From the NCBI GenBank assembly GCA_020846745.1, contig JADLDI010000118.1, forward strand, positions 1 through 45,333: a stretch of 45,333 nt of DNA. Direction: 5' to 3'. A program made the position numbers and the translations under genes. This document shows positions 40,771 to 45,333 of this stretch, piece after piece (within the stretch, counting starts at the first letter, position 1; each line of letters begins with the position of its first letter). The notes below the pieces were generated by a model. The model saw nothing but the letters and a program-made list of their open reading frames with translations. It was not told the DNA's origin and did not search any database. The stretch comes from Bryobacterales bacterium. Its GTDB lineage: Bacteria > Acidobacteriota > Terriglobia > Bryobacterales > Bryobacteraceae.

Positions 40771-43367
40771 AGCATGTTCTCCACGCTTTTATAAACATTG
40801 TCGAGCGCGCCCGGCAGCGCCGAAGCATCCTTACCGCCCGCTTCCGCCATGTCCGGACGCCCGCCACCTTTACCGCCGACCGCCTGCGCCACCGCTCCCA
40901 CAAGCTTTCCGGCATGAACCTTCGACGTTAAATCCTTGGTAACCGCCGAGACAATCGCGATGTTGCCATCCTCAGCCGAAGCCAGTACGACAACGCCTGT
41001 CTTCCACTTGTTGCGCAGCGAATCGGCGAGCGTCCGCATCTGGTTACGGTCCAGCGCATCCACACGGGCCGACAGCACCTTCACGCCCTTGATAGTCCGC
41101 GCCTTCGCATCCAGATCGCCCAATTGGCTCTGTGCGATCTTCTCCTTCATCTGTTCCACTTGGCGTTCGAGCGTCTTCTGCTGCGTGAGCAACCGCTCCA
41201 CGTGATCGTAAATGTCCGCTTCGCTCGTCTTGAACAGTTGCGCCAGCCGGTTGAGCGACGCCGAAGCGTCCTGGAACCGCCGCAATGTTCCTTCCCCCGT
41301 GATCGCTTCGATGCGGCGCACACCCGCCGAAATCGACCCTTCATACACGATCTTGCACAGACCGATATCACCCGTGCGCGAGACGTGCGTGCCGCCGCAC
41401 AACTCCTTCGAGAAATCGGACACGGAAACCACGCGAACCCGGTCGGCGTACTTCTCGCCGAACAGCGCCATCGCCCCCGTCGACACCGCCGCATCCAGAT
41501 CCATTACGTCCGTATTCACCGGAACATTCTGGAAGATCTCTTCATTCGCCAACCGCTCGATCTCGGCCAGTTCGTCCGGATCCACCGCCGTGTAATGCGT
41601 AAAGTCGAACCGCAACCGCCCGGGTTCCACCACGCTGCCGGCCTGCTTCACATGCGTACCCAACACGCGGCGCAGCGCGGCGTGCAGCAAATGCGTGGCC
41701 GTATGGTTGCGCATCGTGGCCGACCGCCGTTCCGCATCCACTTCCGCCCGCACCGCATCGCCCACCGCGATCTCACCAAGCGGCTTAATCTTGTGGACGA
41801 TCAAACCCTGCACCGGATAATACGTATCGAGTACATCCGCCACGTGATCGTCGCCTTTATAGATAGCGCCGCGATCGCCGATCTGTCCACCTGTTTCCGC
41901 ATAGAACGGCGTCTGGCTCAGCACCACTTCCTGCTTCTCAGGCAAATAAGCGAGCACAGTGGCGTCGGCCGTCAACCGGTCATATCCCAAAAACTTCGGC
42001 CGCCCTTTCGCGAGCAACTGCTGGTAGATCGGACTCACCTGCGACCTCTCGGCGCCCTTCCAAGACGCCCGCGCCCGGGTCCGCTGATTGTCCATCTCGT
42101 GCTCGAATCCCTCGGTGTCCACCACCAGGCCGAACTCGCGGGCCATCTCTTCCTGCTCATCGAGCGCCAGCCCGTAGGTGTCGTACAGCTTAAACGCCGC
42201 CGCGCCGGGGATCACCCCGTTCTGGGCGGCTTTCACCTCGTCGTGGAACACGCGCTCGGCTACCTGGAACGTCGTCGCATACCGGTGCTCTTCGTCTTTC
42301 ACGATCCGCGCCACCCGCTGCACCGACTCCATCAACTCCGGATAAGCCGGCTTCATCCATTCGGCCACAAACCCCGTCAGCTTATACAGATACGGTTCCG
42401 TGTTCCCGGCCCTGCGAGCATGCCGCATCGCACGGCGCATGATCTTGCGCAACACGTATCCGCGGCCTTCGTTCGAAGGCAGCACGCCGTCATGAATCAG
42501 GAAGGCCGCGGCCCGAGCATGGTCTGCGGAAATGCGCAGTGCTGCGTCTTTCATCGCATCCTCGCCCCGCGTAACGTTCAGCAGTTCCCCCGCCCGGTCG
42601 ACGATTGCCGCCAGCAGATCGCAATCGTAGTTCGAATACTTGCCCTGCAGGATCGCTGCCAGCCGTTCCAGGCCCATCCCGGTATCGATTGACGGTCGCG
42701 GCAGCGGCGACAGTACCCCGCCCGCCGAACGGTCAAACTGCATGAACACCAGGTTCCAGATCTCGACAAACCGCCCCCCGCCATCCAGCGGAAACTCCTC
42801 CTGCTCGTGGCCCGGTTCCGCCGCGTCGGGACCCAGGTCATAGTGGATCTCCGAACAAGGCCCGCACGGTCCCGTATCGCCCATCTGCCAGAAGTTGTCT
42901 TTCTCGTCCAGCCGGAATATCCGCGACTTCGGCACCCCGGCCACCTTCTGCCACAGCAGTTCCGCATCGTCGTCTTCGCGGAACACCGTCACATACAACC
43001 GGTCCTTCGGCAGCGCGTAGTCTTCGGTAATCAGTTTCCAGGCAAAGTCGATCGCTTCGGCTTTGAAGTAGTTGCCAAAGCTGAAGTTACCCAGCATCTC
43101 GAAGAACGTGTGGTGACGCCGTGTGAACCCGACGTTCTCCAAATCGTTGTGTTTGCCACCGGCACGTACGCACTTCTGAGCGGTAGTGGCGCGGTTGTAG
43201 TCGCGCTTTTCCAGGCCAAGGAAAACGTCCTTGAACTGGTTCATTCCTGCGTTGGTGAACAGGAGGGTGGGATCTTCATGGGGAACAAGCGAAGACGAAC
43301 GGACGATGCGGTGTCCATTATTGGCGAAGAAGTCCAGGAACTTCTGACGTGTTTCGTGACCGGTCAC
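40767..43367 (-). CDS. alaS: Alanine--tRNA ligase
   Basis: The 866-residue product is a full-length alanyl-tRNA synthetase. The class II catalytic core shows FLDFFANNGHRIVRSSSLVP, TNAGMNQFKDVFLG and HHTFFEMLGNFSFGNYFK. The tRNA-recognition region follows, then the editing domain with HTATHLLHAALR (about 560-571) and CGGTHVSRTGDIG with the zinc-binding Cys/His. The C-Ala domain ends with GGKGGGRPDMAEAGG. It charges tRNA-Ala and clears mischarged Ser or Gly. The start is GTG, overlapping the sulfatase stop by 4 bases (GTGA). A TAAAAT box 6 bases before the GTG could give it an independent leaderless transcript. An essential gene behind a sulfatase is an odd arrangement. Confidence 0.97.
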   Translation of the reverse strand: MTGHETRQKFLDFFANNGHRIVRSSSLVPHEDPTLLFTNAGMNQFKDVFLGLEKRDYNRATTAQKCVRAGGKHNDLENVGFTRRHHTFFEMLGNFSFGNYFKAEAIDFAWKLITEDYALPKDRLYVTVFREDDDAELLWQKVAGVPKSRIFRLDEKDNFWQMGDTGPCGPCSEIHYDLGPDAAEPGHEQEEFPLDGGGRFVEIWNLVFMQFDRSAGGVLSPLPRPSIDTGMGLERLAAILQGKYSNYDCDLLAAIVDRAGELLNVTRGEDAMKDAALRISADHARAAAFLIHDGVLPSNEGRGYVLRKIMRRAMRHARRAGNTEPYLYKLTGFVAEWMKPAYPELMESVQRVARIVKDEEHRYATTFQVAERVFHDEVKAAQNGVIPGAAAFKLYDTYGLALDEQEEMAREFGLVVDTEGFEHEMDNQRTRARASWKGAERSQVSPIYQQLLAKGRPKFLGYDRLTADATVLAYLPEKQEVVLSQTPFYAETGGQIGDRGAIYKGDDHVADVLDTYYPVQGLIVHKIKPLGEIAVGDAVRAEVDAERRSATMRNHTATHLLHAALRRVLGTHVKQAGSVVEPGRLRFDFTHYTAVDPDELAEIERLANEEIFQNVPVNTDVMDLDAAVSTGAMALFGEKYADRVRVVSVSDFSKELCGGTHVSRTGDIGLCKIVYEGSISAGVRRIEAITGEGTLRRFQDASASLNRLAQLFKTSEADIYDHVERLLTQQKTLERQVEQMKEKIAQSQLGDLDAKARTIKGVKVLSARVDALDRNQMRTLADSLRNKWKTGVVVLASAEDGNIAIVSAVTKDLTSKVHAGKLVGAVAQAVGGKGGGRPDMAEAGGKDASALPGALDNVYKSVENML

Positions 43368-44749
43368 CCTCTCATTTTAGGGGACGTGGGCATCGGCGCG
43401 TTGACCGAAACGCGCCACTTATGAAGCCGCTCGCGCAAATCGTTGGCGATTTCGGGCCGGCTGGCCGCCACGTTGTTCGATTCCGCCGGATCGGCGGGCA
43501 AGTCGTACAGTTCCAACCGGTTGTCTTCCAGATATTCCAGTAGTTTCCACCGCCGCGTCCGTATTGCGCTGACAGGGGTAGTGGTTTCGTAATAATGCGG
43601 GTAGTGGAAGTACAGTTCCTCGCGAGCCAGGCGGGCGACCTGGTCGCGCAGCAACGGCTGCAAGTTCAACCCGTCGTGCAGGTCCGCGCCCAAAACCGTC
43701 GCATGCAAGTCATTCGAAACAATCGGTTCTTCACACGTCGCCCCCGCGCGGCTGAGCCCGGGCCAGCGCATCATAAACGGAACCCGCAACCCGCCTTCAT
43801 ACAACGACCCTTTGCCCGACCGCAGGGGGAAGTTCGTCGTATTCCGCTGCCCATCGAAATTCCCAACCGATCCACCGTTATCCGACGCAAACACCACTAC
43901 CGTGCGGTCCGCCAAGCCTGATTCATCCAAATATCGCAGCACTCGTCCTACGTTTTCATCCAGGCTCTTCACCATCGCCGCGTACCCCGCGTTGGTGTGG
44001 TGCAGCCCCGGGCGCAGCTTCTCTTTGAACTGCGCCACATACGCCGGCTTCCCCTCAATCGGTGTATGGGGTGTATGGAACCAGAGGTTCAAATAGAACG
44101 GACGGTTCGAAACCGCTTTTACAAACTCCAACGCCTCGTCCGTCAGCCGGTCCGTCAGGTACTCGCCCGGCCGGCCATTCCGCAAGCCAGGAACATAGCG
44201 GAATTCACCCCCGTACCGCCGGCTCCCCGTGTACGGATACCAATAGGTTTGCGGCGCTCCCCACAGTGTTCCTCCCACATTCACGTCATAGCCCTGCGCC
44301 TCGGGGTAATGCGTAGCCGTCCCGAGGTGCCACTTCCCCACATGGCCCGTGGCATACCCCCGGCGCCGCAGCAACTCAGCAATGGTCACCTCCTCCAGTG
44401 GCAGCGCGTCCCGCACCTTGGGCGGAATCACAGGCTTATCGAGCGGCGGCGTCTGCGCGGCTTCGTGCCACGTCGTCATCTGCAGCCGTGCCGGATACTT
44501 GCCCGTCAGAAAGGAAGCGCGGGTCGGCGAACACACCGGCGCGGCAGCGTAGGCATTCGTAAAACGGACAGCCGACCGCGCAAACGCATCGAGGTTGGGC
44601 GTTTCATGGAGGTCCGCTCCGTAGCACGACAGGTCTGACCAGCCAAGGTCGTCGGCAAGCAGAAAAACAAAGTTCAGAGGAGGTTGCAGGCTAGCCCCGG
44701 CAAAGCTCGAAATGCCCAAGCTAGACAGGAATCTTCGGCGAGACAGCAT
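43364..44749 (-). CDS. Exported arylsulfatase-type sulfatase
   Basis: The product has the sulfatase signature PVCSPTRASFLTGKYPARLQ, with the Cys that becomes formylglycine, metal residues DD in FVFLLADDLGWSD, HVGKWHLG and the late ASDNGG cluster. It hydrolyses sulfate esters, probably in the periplasm. The start at 44749 begins MLSRRRFLSSLGISSFAG, a twin-arginine signal. An upstream ATG at 44800 would add 17 residues rich in Ser and Arg and is possible. The stop overlaps the alaS start. It is a different subgroup from the iduronate-type sulfatase at 19584: it has CSPTR in place of CSPSR and lacks that enzyme's extra loops. Confidence 0.9.
   Translation of the reverse strand: MLSRRRFLSSLGISSFAGASLQPPLNFVFLLADDLGWSDLSCYGADLHETPNLDAFARSAVRFTNAYAAAPVCSPTRASFLTGKYPARLQMTTWHEAAQTPPLDKPVIPPKVRDALPLEEVTIAELLRRRGYATGHVGKWHLGTATHYPEAQGYDVNVGGTLWGAPQTYWYPYTGSRRYGGEFRYVPGLRNGRPGEYLTDRLTDEALEFVKAVSNRPFYLNLWFHTPHTPIEGKPAYVAQFKEKLRPGLHHTNAGYAAMVKSLDENVGRVLRYLDESGLADRTVVVFASDNGGSVGNFDGQRNTTNFPLRSGKGSLYEGGLRVPFMMRWPGLSRAGATCEEPIVSNDLHATVLGADLHDGLNLQPLLRDQVARLAREELYFHYPHYYETTTPVSAIRTRRWKLLEYLEDNRLELYDLPADPAESNNVAASRPEIANDLRERLHKWRVSVNAPMPTSPKMRG
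43368..43379 (-). promoter_or_regulatory. Leaderless-type -10 box before alaS
   Basis: On the minus strand TAAAAT (43374-43379) precedes the GTG start by 6 bases. It lies inside the last codons of the sulfatase gene. It would let alaS be transcribed apart from the sulfatase. Confidence 0.4.
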
Positions 44750-44826
44750 GGCGTTCGATTGCCGTCGGGTGCGCGACACAGAAATGGAGGATTTGAGCAT
44801 GGGTGGTTTGTGGCCGGTTAAGCGGA

Positions 44827-45333
44827 TTAACGCTTAACACAATCGTAATTGGGTTCGTTCCGCACGGATTGTTCGAGGGCGGTCTGGTAGCCGATTTTGG
44901 CGTACTGGCTGATGAGGAAGTTGATGGAGATATCGAGGTTGGCAGCGTCGTCGCGGATTTCGGCGGCTACGGACGGGGGGAAGTGGGTGAGGATGTCGTC
45001 CGATGGCGCGGCGCTCGCTGACGGTCGCGGCTCCGTTTCGGGGTTGGTGCGAGGTGGGGGAGTTCGTTTCGCAAAGCGTTGAATTTTAAGGGCGTCGGCC
45101 AGGGGGAGCGACGGACGGGGGGCGTCCGGATTGACTTCTATTAGCTGGCAGATGCGGTTCGTTTGGGAATCTTTGAGTTGTTTGTAGGCGCGGTTGAACG
45201 AACCTTCGACGCGGATGTAGTAGCGGGAGTAGAGTTCGGCTTCTTTTTGGGTGGCGGGGTGGGTGATGGGGTCGCGGCCGTCGGAGCGGTCGTATAGTTC
45301 GTTTTGAAAATCCAGGGCACGGAGCATGTTCCA
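44827..45333 (-). CDS. Hypothetical protein, open at the window edge
   Basis: The reading frame runs off the right edge; the first in-window Met is at 45327, giving 166 residues to the stop. The visible part has QKEAELYSRYYIRVEGSFNR followed by AYKQLKDSQ, resembling the C-terminal part of a widespread acidobacterial hypothetical family in which a similar arginine-rich helix precedes a leucine/glutamine repeat. The rest is Pro- and Glu-rich with no recognised domain. The missing N-terminal part should lie beyond the window. The segment TEPRPSASAAPS is encoded by a REP-like sequence, so this stretch may be an insertion. Function unknown. Confidence 0.5.
   Translation of the reverse strand, partial: WNMLRALDFQNELYDRSDGRDPITHPATQKEAELYSRYYIRVEGSFNRAYKQLKDSQTNRICQLIEVNPDAPRPSLPLADALKIQRFAKRTPPPRTNPETEPRPSASAAPSDDILTHFPPSVAAEIRDDAANLDISINFLISQYAKIGYQTALEQSVRNEPNYDCVKR
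45012..45035. repeat. REP-like sequence inside the hypothetical gene
   Basis: The sequence at 45012-45035 contains CTGACGGTCGCGGCTCCG. It shares ACGGTCGCG with the palindrome at 39759-39776. It encodes the low-complexity part of the reading frame. Only two related copies are in the window, so a dispersed repeat is a suggestion. Confidence 0.35.

Noticed and set aside
41124..42692. 522-codon open frame on the plus strand
   Set aside because: It is antisense to alaS, whose family match is complete. It has the Arg/His-rich composition of a GC-driven shadow frame.
1..45333. CRISPR array, tRNA or rRNA genes, prophage or a complete insertion sequence
   Set aside because: No regular spaced repeats, cloverleaf-like segments, rRNA blocks, phage structural genes or transposase genes were seen in a reading of both strands.

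Overview
The window looks like chromosomal DNA from a GC-rich acidobacterium of the Solibacter/Bryobacter type. The assignment is inference from family content: a secreted protein ends in what reads as the Solibacter C-terminal domain (TIGR03437 type), another carries the VWFA-related acidobacterial domain (TIGR03436 type), and there are two very large Oar-like TonB-dependent receptors, Cys-type sulfatases and several Tat-exported enzymes. No tRNA, rRNA, CRISPR array, prophage or intact insertion sequence was seen. No gene-free stretch exceeds about 260 bases.

Layout. 1-2584: a secreted beta-propeller-like protein on the minus strand, then a spacer with two direct repeats that resemble one end of an IS21-type element. 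2585-6972: an M28 peptidase, divergent from two overlapping polytopic membrane proteins of the GT87/DUF2029 type, with a small secreted protein converging on them. 7055-12347: a Tat-exported rhamnonate-dehydratase-like enzyme, a secreted repeat protein and a ThuA-domain protein fused to a degenerate metallo-beta-lactamase-like half. 12432-19580: tandem paralogous TonB-dependent receptors, each with a TTG start, a strong ribosome binding site, a shared upstream element and its own hairpin terminator. 19584-22898: a minus-strand set of a phosphofructokinase with PPi-type residues, a methyltransferase and a sulfatase. 22990-26984: a second Tat-exported enolase-superfamily enzyme, a GNAT acetyltransferase, methylmalonate-semialdehyde dehydrogenase and a 49-residue membrane protein. 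27223-31991: an adenosine-deaminase-family enzyme divergent from glycogen branching enzyme and an FAD oxidoreductase. 32018-35250: a MazEF toxin-antitoxin pair with a palindromic operator candidate, AlkA-type DNA glycosylase, a VWA protein and a MoxR ATPase. 35292-39624: a GH2 glycosidase, an exported AGE-type epimerase and a D-threonine-aldolase-like protein. 39790-45333: a sulfatase, alanyl-tRNA synthetase and a YpdA-type reductase joined by 4-base overlaps, then a hypothetical protein cut by the window edge.

Taken together, much of the content fits uptake and periplasmic breakdown of complex sulfated or plant-type glycans: receptors, sulfatases, GH2, epimerase and sugar-acid dehydratases. 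Housekeeping genes for glycogen, glycolysis, translation, repair and thiol redox are interspersed. The most unusual general signal is at the starts. At least seven genes without a Shine-Dalgarno sequence carry a TANNNT hexamer 6-8 bases before the start codon, as expected for leaderless transcripts. In two divergent pairs this box overlaps the start codon, annotated or alternative, of the opposite gene. No complete, clearly new multigene system could be demonstrated from sequence alone.
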